Shown here: piece by piece, positions 1-10,408 of the stretch
Numbering within the stretch: position 1 is the stretch's first letter
Layout of the letters: every line of letters starts with the position of its first letter
Assembly (NCBI RefSeq): GCF_003369915.1
Contig: NW_022881603.1
Location: forward strand, 8,601,249-8,665,248
DNA: 64,000 nucleotides
Source of the DNA: Drosophila miranda
Taxonomy: Eukaryota > Arthropoda > Insecta > Diptera > Drosophilidae
Reading direction: 5' to 3'
The notes under the pieces: generated by a model
What the model saw: the letters and a program-made list of their open reading frames with translations, nothing else
What the model was told of the DNA's origin: nothing
Databases searched by the model: none
Program-made: the position numbers and the translations under genes

Positions 1-805
1 AAAAACATTTATTTGCCTTCAAGCATAGCTTAGTTCCCCTGAAAAAAAAATCTTATTGGAACTGGTGTGAGAAGAAAGAACCAACATAATTTACCGCTAC
101 TTGTGCCGTGCTAATCAGCCCTCGCAACAACCAAACGTCTTGTTGCTTTGGCGCGCCGATCCGCAAGACAAAAACAACGACTGCAAGCTAAAGTGCGAGT
201 AAATCGAAGCTAATCAGTTTCGTCTTCTTTACTCTCCTTCGCACTCTTGCTTCTGCGGACAGGTATGCTGGTTTTCCATCACCCGTGGCCAGGCAAACTC
301 TTTATAAAGAGATTGTTCTGTCTTTCCAAGCGTTTGATGGCTAGCTCTGCCGCATACTATTGCTGAAAGTGGATGGGTCTTTGCCAAAACTTGTTATCCG
401 TGGTCAGGGTAGACTTATCTAAAGACTTCTTCCCTGCTTTTCCAAACGTCTAACTAGTTGGGCTACGGACTCCATTACTGTAGGGTATTTAATCGCCTAC
501 TAAGCTCTACGACGTCAGCCGTGGCTTGTCGATCGCTGCTAGCAACTTCTCAACAATAACTCCTATGCGAATGATTTGCAAAATTTTGCTGACTGTGAAG
601 CTCGTTATTCTGGCCCAGATGCTGCAGCAACCGTAGTTTGAGAATAAAAGCGGACAAACGTATATGCTTCTCTTCTCAAGCTCACTACATAGTATCTAGT
701 TTGCCAGAAAAATCGAAAGTGTTTTTGATGTGTGTTCCTGCGATATTGTTGACCACATCGAGATGCGGTTCTACCAATTATTTTGGGTCCCATTGTTGGG
801 CGCCA
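1..805 (-). mobile_element. Leader and PBS of a further, mostly off-window retrotransposon copy (copy 0)
   Basis: This stretch matches 7742-8546 and 15412-16216, the untranslated leader between the primer binding site and gag in the two complete copies. It shows that the tandem array continues to the left of the window. It differs from the other two leaders at several single bases, while those two look the same as each other by eye. No coding region is seen; short open frames here are not supported by any recognisable domain. Confidence 0.85.
788..805 (-). other. Primer binding site A (tRNA-Lys type)
   Basis: On the minus strand this reads TGGCGCCCAACAATGGGA, directly downstream of the LTR. 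TGGCGCCCAAC is the classic complement of a tRNA-Lys 3' end, as in Ulysses/Osvaldo-type elements. The position fixes the U5 end of the LTR at about 806. Confidence 0.85.
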
Positions 806-2671
806 CTAACTTTATAATAATGAAATTAATAATTACTTATAACTGTAACGAACTTGGCAGGTGTCGGGGAGTGAGAGAAGGGGGCACGCAGATATTCCCG
901 GCTGGGAGGCTCGTCGGCTAGGTGGGGTGGTGATCTTGCCCTCCTCTCACTTAATGCCTATTCTCATTATTACAAGGTTATAATCTGTGCGTGCTACGAC
1001 GAGAGTTAATTTGGACCTAAAATTCGACTGAACACATAATTGGCTCTTTCTTCTACCTGTTCCCGAACGCTTTTCCTCGCCTCCGATCTCGTTGAAGCGG
1101 ATTGACCCTCCCTTCCTTGGCCATCCCTAGGTCGCAATTTTCACGGAATGACCCCTCTGCGTTCTCATGGGGCTCTCTGGGGCATTTGGCTAGCCGAAGG
1201 CAAACAAAAACTATATTCTAGAACATTATAAAATTGATTGAACCCTACATAAACAAATTTCTAAACTAAAACTAAACCTAACCCAAAAATAGGTACGCAT
1301 AAAACAGATAAAATAGATGGAATTTCAAAATGACTTAATAATAGTGATAAACAAAATGAATAATTATTTCACATATAAAAAAGATTAACAACGGCCAAAC
1401 CGAAAGGGGGGAAGAAATAGAAACAGTAAGGGGGGAAGCATATAAAGTATTTGTCCCTCTCCTCTTTACTTTTTCAGTGGGACTCGAGTCAAATCGTTCG
1501 AGTTGAGTCTTTTACATTTCTCTTTCACACTCACCCGCAGATCCGCATGTCCACCGACGAAAGCGCTTTCCGGAGGCGAATCGGACCTGGAACGAGAACT
1601 CCGATAGGGAGTGGCATAAAGCACAACAAAACTCACTCACAAATTCCCCACTTTCCTCTCTCCACACTTACTTTGAGCGACTCATTACATAAAAAAAAAA
1701 CTTTCTCGCCCCTTTTCTTTTTCTCGTTCGCGCCGCCCCTTGCCGACTGCCGATGTCTTTCTCAAAAAAAACTAACAAAAAAAAAATTATTTAAATTAAC
1801 ATAAAACACTCGACAATACACATAATAATTCTTTTCAAATTTCTGCCTTCCCGATCTCTTCCCGATCTCTTCCCGACCTTCCGCAATCGGGCTGTTTTCG
1901 ACGACCACTCGCGCCGCCACTCGAAATCTCAGACTGTTCTTGATTGCGCTCAGTCTACGCTATGTAGCCCTTCCTTGGCTCGCTCTCCAACCAGAAGATG
2001 GAGTTTTTTTTTCTTCCAAAAACCACTCAACTCCCGCTAGCGTCGTTGGTGCCCGGGTACTTGGGCCTGTAAATTTTCCACCGCAGCTTCGGCTGCTCCT
2101 CTGGACCTCTTTTGCGTCCCTCGGTCTCTCGATCTACTCGACGCCTCGGCGTCTTTGGATCCGTGAAGCTGAACCGGGTCGGTATTGTAATAAAAATGCG
2201 GCGACACGGCGTTCCTCTTCTGCCGTATAAACTGCGCCAATGGCCGGTCCTATGTGGATGAAATCATCTAACTAGTTTGACCAATTACTTTATCCCCTTC
2301 TCCATCTTACCTAGCTTGGAAAAACTAACGCCGGATTAACTCGAGACTTTCTCGTTTCAGAAGCACTTAGATACAAAAATATATTTTTTTTCTGATAAAA
2401 GAAAACGAATGCTCGGGTCGAGCGCCAAAACGGGAAGAGACCGACGCCAAGCCCCTCAACATGCTAGAACCTTCGGGCCCTCTCATAGAACAAGGGAAAT
2501 GCCAGAGAAAGTTGACAATCTGGGCTGTTAAATCTATCACCCTTTCCTATGCCCCTTTTCGTGACCTCCCAAACCTAGCCCATAGAGGGTGTATGCTCTG
2601 CCACGGCCATTACGGTGCCGACCACTAGATGGCGCTGCGAACTAGCTCTCTCGGCTGATCCAAGCGTTACA
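806..2671 (-). repeat. LTR-A of the Ty3/gypsy element
   Basis: Long terminal repeat of about 1866 bp. On the minus strand it starts TGTAACGCTTGG at 2671, next to a purine tract, and ends beside the tRNA-Lys PBS at 805. It carries about 61 bp (2253-2313) absent from LTR-B and LTR-C; in those, the gap is flanked by CCTA in a way that suggests a microhomology deletion. It also has an extra 11-bp CTTCCCGATCT unit near 1850. The exact U5 terminus is uncertain by 1-3 bases because no outer flank is visible. Confidence 0.85.
2622..2635 (+). promoter_or_regulatory. CTCF-like insulator motif in LTR-A
   Basis: CCACTAGATGGCGC matches the CTCF core consensus (CCASYAGRKGGCR) and the AGATGGCGC form bound by Drosophila CTCF. 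It lies about 40 bp inside the U3 edge of the LTR and is identical in all three LTRs. Binding itself is not shown by sequence. Confidence 0.5.
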
Positions 2672-2685
2672 AATACCCCCCGCCG
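2672..2685 (-). other. Polypurine tract of copy 1
   Basis: The minus strand reads CGGCGGGGGGTATT immediately before the TGTAAC start of the LTR. This is the expected position for the plus-strand primer and supports the LTR boundary at 2671. Confidence 0.75.
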
Positions 2686-2738
2686 AAGATCTGACTTAGT
2701 GGTATCACACAAGTCGGATCCCAAACTGCGCGGATCAG

Positions 2739-5700
2739 CTATTGTTTTAAGTCTTTCGCGTGGTATCGACCAATAGACCGTCCTTGCAGATCCTCTAATT
2801 CATAGTAAGCATTCCCTATTTTCTTGCGTATTCTGGCCTTCACATATGCTGGGCCCAGTTTGGCACTATAGCCAGCCTGGAAGTTACTCTGCTTGAAGTT
2901 CTTTCTGAGCACCTCTTGGCCCACTTGATACGAAATCTCCCTTGATCTCAAATTGTAAATCCGTTCGTTTTTCGCCCTTTGCTTCTCCATTATCGTTAAA
3001 GCCTTGCTACGTACCAACTCTAACGAATCCTCCTTGGAAAACACTAGGGATTTATCATCCAACAATCGAAGAGCTCTCAGAATTTTGTATGTTTCCCCGG
3101 AGCTAACGAACTGTTGCCCAAATACCATATAATACGGCGAAGTTCCGAGGCTGGAATGGACCGCGGTTCGCAATGCGCAACAGATACTGCTCAGCTCCTC
3201 GTCCCAATTTTTCTGATCTGCCCTCACGTATGAGCGAATGGCGGCAATTACCGACCGGTTTACTCGCTCTGACGCATTCGACTGCGGAGAGTATACTGCT
3301 GTGGCCGTATGTGATATCTTGTGCGCCTTGAGAAACTTCTGGAAAACTTCCGACTTAAATTGAGAGCCATTGACCGATACAATGATCTCCGGAAAGCCAA
3401 AAGTATGAAACAGATCTTGCTGCAGATACTTGATCACAAGATCAGCCGTTAGTTTTTTAACAGCTTTCAGAAAGACGAACTTTGAATAGTGATCTAACAC
3501 TATAAATATACCAATGTTCCCGCTTTTTGAGCGTGGATACGGGCCTAGAAAGTCGACGTATAGCTTTTGGAAAAACCTCTGCGACTCAGGTGCCACTCCC
3601 ATCGGGGGTCGATGGACAGAGTTCGGTGCTTTAGTAGATTTGCACGTGTCGCACGCGAGTACATATGCTTTTACATCTTTGACTAAACTTGGCCAATAGA
3701 GAAACTGTCGCACTCGCTCTAAAGTCTTATGAACTCCCCCATGCGATGCTAAGGGATGGTCGTGAGCATTGGCTAATACCTCTGGAATAAGACTCTGTGG
3801 GATCCATAACTTCCAGATAAAATTATCATGAAGAGTACTCCCTGTGGCGAAATCACACTTCCTGTACACAAGACCTTCGACCACCCTCAGATCCGGCAGG
3901 TTAACGTCATTGGCTTTTATTCTGCTTGCCAGTTCTACATACTCGGCGGACTTAAAAGCTGGGGACTCGAGATCAACTGCTTGACCATAACCAACATCCA
4001 CGGCCGCCAAATCTTCTTCATTGACTCTGGACAAGGCATCGGGTACAACATTTAAACGACCACTCCGGTGTTCAATTTTGAAGTTAAAGCCCTGTAACTT
4101 TAATGCCCATCGGGCTAGCCGCGAATGAAGATCCGTCTGAGTCATGAGCCATTTCAGAGATGCATGATCGGTGATAACCGTAAAATCATGTCCTTCAATG
4201 TAGGCTCTGAAACGGTTGATGCAAACGATTGCCGCCAGACACTCTTGCTCGGTCACAGAATAATTTCTTTGCGCCTTATTAAGTTTTTTCGACACAAAAG
4301 CTATCGGAAATTCGTCTCCCTCTGGAGTCTTTTGAACCAAGACGCCTCCAACTCCCGATTTGCTGGCATCGCAATGCACAAAGAACGGCTGGTTGAAATC
4401 CGGACTGCGAAGAACTGGCGCAGAGCACAACAATTTTTTAAGTACCTCGAACGCTGTACGTCCTTCTGGTGTCATGACAAATCTGCACTTAGGTTTCAGC
4501 AAGTCAGTGAGAGGGGAAGCTATCGACGCAAAATTTGCTATAAATTTACGATACCATCCAACCATTCCAAGGAATCTCCGTAAGGCTTTCAGAGAGTTCG
4601 GTACTGGAAAGTCCATCATGGCCGAAATTTTCCCGGGATCCGTTCGAATGACACCCTCCCCGACGAAATGACCAAGATACTTCACCGAACGCATACAGAA
4701 TTTGCTCTTTTCCACGTTAAGCGTTAATCCGGCCAATCGAACATGCTGCGCTACAACTCTCAATACCTTTAGATGCGACTCAAAGCTATCGGAAACGATT
4801 AACAAGTCATCCAAGTAGACGAAGACTTCATTGCGAAGTTCCGCCGGGATCACCTTGTCCATCAATCTGGTCATGGTTTGCGACGCGTTGGTGAGACCGA
4901 ACGGCATGACCTTGAACTGATATAAAGGTTTACCCGGAATTGTGAAAGCAGTTTTGTCCCGAGACTCCGGATCCAAGGGTATCTGCCAATAGGCATCCTT
5001 GAGATCCAGACTTGAGATGAACATTGCTCTGGGGAGGCGACTTAGTATACCGTCTATTTGCGGCAACGGATAGGCATCCTTTCGTGTAACGGCATTGACC
5101 TTCCGGCTGTCTAGGCAAAGTCTAACCTTTCCCGGTTTCTGGACTAGCACAACTGGAGAGGACCAGGCGCTATCAGATTCCTCAATAACTCCTAATTTGA
5201 GCATCCTGTCCACTTCAGAATACAGCAATTTCTCCACTGCTGGTGACACGGGAAAATGCCGTTGTTTTACGGGCTTGGCATCTCCTGCATCGATCGAGTG
5301 CGACAAAACCGATGTTCTACCCAAACCAGAGACTGCAAAGGATGGAAATCCCGACACAACCTTCTGCAAATCCTCTTTCTGGCTTAGAGTTAGTTCATGC
5401 GATTCCTGACAAATTTCTACTACCTGCATCTCCGGAGGTAATAAATTGAACGTGGACCAAAAATCGATTCCTAAATATAAGTCCTGGCTAAGCGACGGAG
5501 TGATATGTAGTTCCAAGTCCTTTACAACCTTATCATAGGTGACTGGAGTTCTCAATCGCCCCAGAACCTCCTGCCGCTTGCCATCTGCAGTATGAGCAAC
5601 TGAGATTCCCCGTTTAAATGGAATCCTACTGGTGATTATTTGTTTAGCCAAATTCCCACCAACTACACTCATCGCTGCCCCCGTATCTAACAACCCAAGC

Positions 5701-6053
5701 ACTGGCCGCTCAAAAATGTTTACCTCTGCGTACGGACGTTTATCTAGCTCTTTGTACCTAATCGCATTTATTGATTTAGCTGCCTTCCAAAATGATCTCA
5801 TCCGTTTGGAGTGTCTTGAATTGGATTTACGACGGAACAGTGTTTCTGCAGCCTCTGCATCTGAATGAGAATTAATGAAATTGTGCCATAAATTTGTTGC
5901 TACACTACTGACGGACTGGACTGGAATGGTTGTATCTATAACTGCCTGGTGTTGCTTTTCTACTGGCTGGCGTCTGGGTTCGCGGATTTTTGGCGACGCA
6001 CACTTTGAAGCTGACGAGGCTGTGTGCTCGCCCTGCCGTTTTTTTTCTGACAT
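2739..6053 (-). CDS. pol: Pol polyprotein, copy 1 (integrase catalytic Asp lost)
   Basis: Open frame of 1104 codons. An aspartic protease motif DTGA is at residues 123-126. Reverse transcriptase spans roughly 285-470 with YLDD at 413-416. RNase H starts near 555 with a catalytic D at 562. The integrase zinc-binding HHCC uses H766, H771, C801 and C804, followed by catalytic D834 and E929. The second catalytic aspartate (residue 894, in the S-D-N-G-S-Q-F motif) is valine here because of a base change at 3373, while copy 2 keeps it. Integration by this copy's own integrase is therefore predicted to fail. The frame is -1 relative to gag and overlaps it by 94 bp, so expression probably needs ribosomal frameshifting. 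The listed ATG is simply the first in frame. Confidence 0.9.
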   Translation of the reverse strand: MSEKKRQGEHTASSASKCASPKIREPRRQPVEKQHQAVIDTTIPVQSVSSVATNLWHNFINSHSDAEAAETLFRRKSNSRHSKRMRSFWKAAKSINAIRYKELDKRPYAEVNIFERPVLGLLDTGAAMSVVGGNLAKQIITSRIPFKRGISVAHTADGKRQEVLGRLRTPVTYDKVVKDLELHITPSLSQDLYLGIDFWSTFNLLPPEMQVVEICQESHELTLSQKEDLQKVVSGFPSFAVSGLGRTSVLSHSIDAGDAKPVKQRHFPVSPAVEKLLYSEVDRMLKLGVIEESDSAWSSPVVLVQKPGKVRLCLDSRKVNAVTRKDAYPLPQIDGILSRLPRAMFISSLDLKDAYWQIPLDPESRDKTAFTIPGKPLYQFKVMPFGLTNASQTMTRLMDKVIPAELRNEVFVYLDDLLIVSDSFESHLKVLRVVAQHVRLAGLTLNVEKSKFCMRSVKYLGHFVGEGVIRTDPGKISAMMDFPVPNSLKALRRFLGMVGWYRKFIANFASIASPLTDLLKPKCRFVMTPEGRTAFEVLKKLLCSAPVLRSPDFNQPFFVHCDASKSGVGGVLVQKTPEGDEFPIAFVSKKLNKAQRNYSVTEQECLAAIVCINRFRAYIEGHDFTVITDHASLKWLMTQTDLHSRLARWALKLQGFNFKIEHRSGRLNVVPDALSRVNEEDLAAVDVGYGQAVDLESPAFKSAEYVELASRIKANDVNLPDLRVVEGLVYRKCDFATGSTLHDNFIWKLWIPQSLIPEVLANAHDHPLASHGGVHKTLERVRQFLYWPSLVKDVKAYVLACDTCKSTKAPNSVHRPPMGVAPESQRFFQKLYVDFLGPYPRSKSGNIGIFIVLDHYSKFVFLKAVKKLTADLVIKYLQQDLFHTFGFPEIIVSVNGSQFKSEVFQKFLKAHKISHTATAVYSPQSNASERVNRSVIAAIRSYVRADQKNWDEELSSICCALRTAVHSSLGTSPYYMVFGQQFVSSGETYKILRALRLLDDKSLVFSKEDSLELVRSKALTIMEKQRAKNERIYNLRSREISYQVGQEVLRKNFKQSNFQAGYSAKLGPAYVKARIRKKIGNAYYELEDLQGRSIGRYHAKDLKQ

Positions 6054-7381
6054 TTTTCACAAGCTGGTTTGTAAATGTTTGGAATGCCACACCCATAGCA
6101 AAAGATCTTGCGTTTGGATTCGCAATCCTGGTACCGATGTCCTTCCTTATGGCAGTTCCAACATACCAAGGCCAACGCTCCTATTTCGCCTTCGCCCTCC
6201 CCTTCGGAAAACTCCGTTGCGTTATCAGACATGTGCTCCTCCACCAACTCAGCCACTTGCCTACGGAAAGGGACACTCTTTTGATAACCATAATTCCGTC
6301 TCACGTCATCCAGGAAACTCTCTCTTCGTCTGCATATTTCCCTGAGCTCCCCAACCGAAGTTATGTTTATATTGAGCAACTCGTGCCTTACTTCGGGCCT
6401 CAAATTCCTTCGCAGTATGTCTACCACAGACTTTTCTGACAAGGGAGACTCTAAACTATCCATTAGCTGAACTATGGCGTCATAAAAAGCATCGAACCCT
6501 TCCTTTTCTTTTTGCTTCCGGTCCCTGATCGCTTCTCGAATGTCCACATCCGTGCGAGTGTCTCGGAACTGTTTCCTTAATGCCTGACAAAGCAAGTCCC
6601 ATCGTACAACTACCACTGACTTATGAAACCTCCAAAAGAATTCACGAGCCTTTCCGTCAAAGAGGATGCTAGCGTTGCTACATAGCACCGCGAAGTTGCT
6701 TTCCAGCGTTGAATGGGTAAGAGCTTCTACTCTTTAGATAAAATTATCAACGCTAATTCCTTCCGCATTCCCGCTAAATCGTAGCTTCCAACCATTCATA
6801 ATGTGTACGACCTTGTCCGGCCTTTGGGACAGGTCGGAAGCTATACTTCTAGGAGTGTCTCTGCCCTCTCTGTAAAATCCTGTCGATTCTCGGCCTCCGC
6901 CTGCTTCCTGACCCTGCGAACTATGGTCCTGAGCTAAGTTTCGAGTATGATGATCTCGGCCAGTCAGTTGAAGATGAGCAGCGACATTGGTTTGTATTAT
7001 TTGCGCCATCTGCTCCGACAACTGGGATAAAAGGTCGTTTTGCATGGCCCGCACTGCTTGGGTAATCATGATCCCTATATTCCCGCTATCCACTGGAGCC
7101 GACCCTGGGTTATTAACGGGTGCTCCCGCCGCTGGGGTGCCTGAAGCTTTTTCTTTGCCTCCTGCCTGCTGTTTGGCGGTTTGCATGCCCGAGCCCGATG
7201 CGCCGCCTTGCAAGTCAAAAGTGACTCTTCCACACCTAGGACATTTGGCATTTTCCCTCGAATATGGCACTATGCAAGCTTTATGAAATTCGTGGCCACA
7301 CCTGGTCTTGTATAACTGCTGAGATCCAAACTCTTCTCCACACAGAATGCAGACGGACGGATCTACAGGTTCTCCCTCCAT
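5960..7381 (-). pseudogene. gag: Gag with N-terminal RING-H2, split by one in-frame stop (copy 1)
   Basis: The first part runs 7381-6734 (215 codons) and ends in TAA at 6736-6734. The same frame continues to 5960 (ATG at 6688, 242 codons), so an ancestral gag of about 470 codons is interrupted by a single stop. The N-terminus has C11-x2-C14-x13-C28-x-H30-x2-H33-x2-C36-x10-C47-x2-C50, a clean RING-H2 pattern unusual for a retrotransposon gag. The C-terminal part has a capsid-like helical region and one CCHC zinc knuckle (C-x2-C-x4-H-x4-C), followed by a degenerate second cysteine cluster. The stop could be a fixed nonsense mutation or a read-through codon. The same stop is present in copy 2. 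Confidence 0.8.
6038..6044 (-). promoter_or_regulatory. Candidate -1 frameshift site A_AAA_AAC (copy 1)
   Basis: Within the gag-pol overlap an A8 run followed by C places the heptamer A AAA AAC in the gag reading frame (codons AAA AAA AAC). This is a canonical -1 slippery site, and pol lies in exactly the -1 frame. A downstream pseudoknot was not worked out. Confidence 0.65.
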
Positions 7382-8528
7382 TATTAATACGTTCCCTTTA
7401 TCTCCAACTGCTAACTTCCGCTTACTCTGTCACTCACTATCAACGAGATTTAACGATTCGAGACTCAAAACAGCTGACCCGCTCAATTCCTTTCGGTACT
7501 TCAACTAGCCTTTCCTTCTTCAGCGCTCACAACTCTCTGCCGGTCAATGACCTATCTCAACTGAACCAGCTGTTCCGCGTTTTATCACCCTTGTTCTCTC
7601 CTAACACCTTCGATTGTGACACTTTTTTTTTTTGTTTGCCGCTTGAGGAATTGAGACGCGTTTATTGTTGAAAACAAAACATAAAAAAAATTATAAATAA
7701 AAAATAATATCTTGTAAAAACCGCAATATATAAAGAAATACAAAAACATTTATTTGCCTTCAAGCATAGCTTAGTTCCCCTGAAAAAAAAATCTTATTGG
7801 AACTGGTGTGAGAAGAAAGAACAAACATAATTTACCGCTACTTGTGCAGTGCTAATCAGCCCTCGCAACAACCAAACGTTTTGTTGCTTTGGCGCGCCGA
7901 TCCGCAAGACAAAAACAACGACTGCAAGCTAAAGTGCGAGTAAATCGAAGCTAATCAGTTTCGTCTTCTTTACTCTCCTTCGCACTCTTGCTTCTGCGGA
8001 CAGGTATGCTGGTTTTCCATCACCCGTGGCCAGGCAAACTCTTTATAAAGAGATTGTTCTGTCTTTCCAAGCGTTTGATGGCTAGCTCTGCCGCATACTA
8101 TTGCTGAAAGTGGATGGGTCTTTGCCAAAACTTGTTATCCGTGGTCAGGGTAGACTTATCTAAAGACTTCTTCCCTGCTTTTCCAAACGTCTAACTAGTT
8201 GGGCTACGGACTCCATTACTGTAGGGTATTTAATCGCCTACTAAGCTCTACGACGTCAGCCGTGGCTTGTCGATCGCTGCTAGCAACTTCTCAACAATAA
8301 CTCCTATGCGACTGATTTGCAAAATTTAGCTGACTGTGAAGCTCGTTATTCTGGCCCAGATGCTGCAGCAACCGTAGTTTGAGAATAAAAGCGGACAAAC
8401 GTATATGCTTCTCTTCTCAAGCTCACTACATAGTATCTAGTTTGCCAGAAAAATCGAAAGTGTTTTTGATGTGTGTTCCTGCGATATTGTTGACCACATC
8501 GAGATGCGGTTCTACCAATTATTTTGGG
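7382..8528 (-). other. Untranslated leader of copy 1
   Basis: About 1.15 kb between PBS-B and the gag start. It is AT-rich near 7680-7745 and contains no frame with recognisable domains. It may hold the packaging signal, which cannot be identified from sequence alone. Confidence 0.7.
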
Positions 8529-8546
8529 TCCCATTGTTGGCCGCCA
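8529..8546 (-). other. Primer binding site B, one mismatch
   Basis: Same as PBS-A except that the sixth base is G instead of C (TGGCGG... versus TGGCGC...). This weakens the match to the tRNA-Lys end. PBS-C carries the same change. Confidence 0.8.
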
Positions 8547-10341
8547 CTAACTTTATAATAATGAAATTAATAATTACTTATAACTGTAACGAACTTGGCA
8601 GGTGTCGGGGAGTGAGAGAAGGGGGCACGCAGATATTCCCGGCTGGGAGGCTCGTCGGCTAGGTGGGGTGGTGATCTTGCCCTCCTCTCACTTAATGCCT
8701 ATTCTCATTATTACAAGGTTATAATCTGTGCGTGCTACGACGAGAGTTAATTTGGACCTAAAATTCGACTGAACACATAATTGGCTCTTTCTTCTACCTG
8801 TTCCCGAACGCTTTTCCTCGCCTCCGATCTCGTTGAAGCGGATTGACCCTCCCTTCCTTGGCCATCCCTAGGTCGCAATTTTCACGGAATGACCCCTCTG
8901 CGTTCTCATGGGGCTCTCAGGGGCATCTGGCAAGCCGAAGGCAAACAAAAACTATATTCTAGAACATTATAAAATTTATTGAACCCTACATAAACAAATT
9001 TCTAAACTAAAACTAAACCTAGCCCAAAAATAGGTACGCATAAAACAGATAAAATAGATGGAATTTCAAAATGACTTAATAATAGTGATAAACAAAAATG
9101 AATAATTATTTCACATATAAAAAGATTAACAACGGCCAAACCGAAAGGGGGGAAGAAATAGAAACAGTAAGGGGGGAAGCATATAAAGTATTTGTCCCTC
9201 TCCTCTTTACTTTTTCAGTGGGACTCGAGTCAAATCGTTCGAGTTGAGTCTTTTACATTTCTCTTTCACACTCACCCGCAGATCCGCATGTCCACCGACG
9301 AAAGCGTTTCCGGAGGAGAATCGGACCTGGAACGAGAACTCCGATAGGGAGTGGCATAAAGCACAACAAAAACTCACTCACAAATTCCCCACTTTCCTCT
9401 CTCCACACTTACTTTGAGCGACTCATTACATTCAAAAAAAAACTTTCTCGCCCCTTTTCTTTTTCTCGTTCGCGCCGCCCCTTGCCGACTGCCGATGTCT
9501 TTCTCAAAAAAAAACTAACAAAAAAAATTATTTAAATTAACATAAAACACTCGACAATACACATATTAATTCTTTTCAAATTTCTGCCTTCCCGATCTCT
9601 TCCCGACCTTCCGCAATCGGGCCGTTTTCGACGACCACTCGCGCCGCCACTCGAAATCTCAGACTGTTCTTGATGGCGCTCAGTCTACGCTATGTAGCCC
9701 TTCCTTGGATCGCTCTCCAACCAGAAGATGGAGTTTTTTTTTCTTCCAAAAACCACTCAACTCCCGCTAGCGTCGTTGGTGCCCGGGTACTTGGGCCTGT
9801 AAATTTTCCACCGCAGCTTCGGCTGCTCCTCTGGACCTCTTTTGCGTCCCTCGGTCTCTCGATCTACTCGACGCCTCGGCGTCTTTGGATCCGTGAAGCT
9901 GAACCGGGTCGGTATTGTAATAAAAATGCGGCGACACGGCGTTCCTCTTCTGCCGTATAAACTGCGCCAATAGCCGGTCCTAGCTTGGAAAAACTAACGC
10001 CGGATTAACTCGAGACTTTCTCGTTTCAGAAGCACTTAGATAAAAAATATATTTTTTTTTTCTGATAAAAGAAAACGAATGCTCGGGTCGAGCGCCAAAA
10101 CGGGAAGAGACCGAAGCCAAGCCCCTCAACATGCTAGAACCTTCGGGCCCTCTCATAGAACAAGGGAAATGCCAGAGAAAGTTGACAATCTGGGCTGTTA
10201 AATCTATCACCCTTTCCTATGCCCCTTTTCGTGACCTCCCAAACCTAGCCCATAGAGGGTGTATGCTCTGCCACGGCCATTACGGTGCCGACCACTAGAT
10301 GGCGCTGCGAACTAGCTCTCTCGGCTGATCCAAGCGTTACA
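8547..10341 (-). repeat. LTR-B, shared by copies 1 and 2
   Basis: About 1795 bp. It serves as the 5' LTR of copy 1 and the 3' LTR of copy 2. By eye it differs from LTR-C at only a few bases (for example near 9674 and 9797, and at the terminal AAGCG/AAGCT). It differs from LTR-A by two larger deletions and scattered substitutions. A CTCF-like CCACTAGATGGCGC lies at 10292-10305. The terminus at 10341 abuts the copy 2 PPT at 10342-10355. Confidence 0.85.
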
Positions 10342-10408
10342 AATACCCCCCGCCGAAGATCTGACTTAGTGGTATCACACAAGTCGGATCCCAAACTGCG
10401 CGGATCAG

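Larger units (their letters stand above)
806..10341 (-). mobile_element. Osvaldo/Ulysses-like Ty3/gypsy retrotransposon, copy 1
   Basis: The minus-strand order is LTR-B (5'), PBS, leader of about 1.15 kb, gag, pol, PPT, LTR-A (3'). Pol order is protease, reverse transcriptase, RNase H, integrase, which is the Ty3/gypsy order. There is no env-like ORF after pol: only about 67 bp separate the pol stop from the LTR. Very long LTRs with a tRNA-Lys PBS recall Ulysses and Osvaldo of Drosophila; the family name is my recognition and not a search result. The copy shares LTR-B with copy 2, so the two form one array without intervening host DNA. Confidence 0.85.

Noticed and set aside
1451-1804. 117-codon plus-strand frame in LTR-A as a gene
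   Set aside because: It is not kept in LTR-B or LTR-C because of small indels, and is low-complexity Ser/Lys-rich sequence.
2672-2738. An env gene between pol and the 3' LTR
   Set aside because: Only about 67 bp lie between the pol stop and the LTR, so there is no room for env.
5875-6439. Long plus-strand frames opposite gag and pol
   Set aside because: They are shadows of the conserved minus-strand gag-pol reading frames with no domain of their own.
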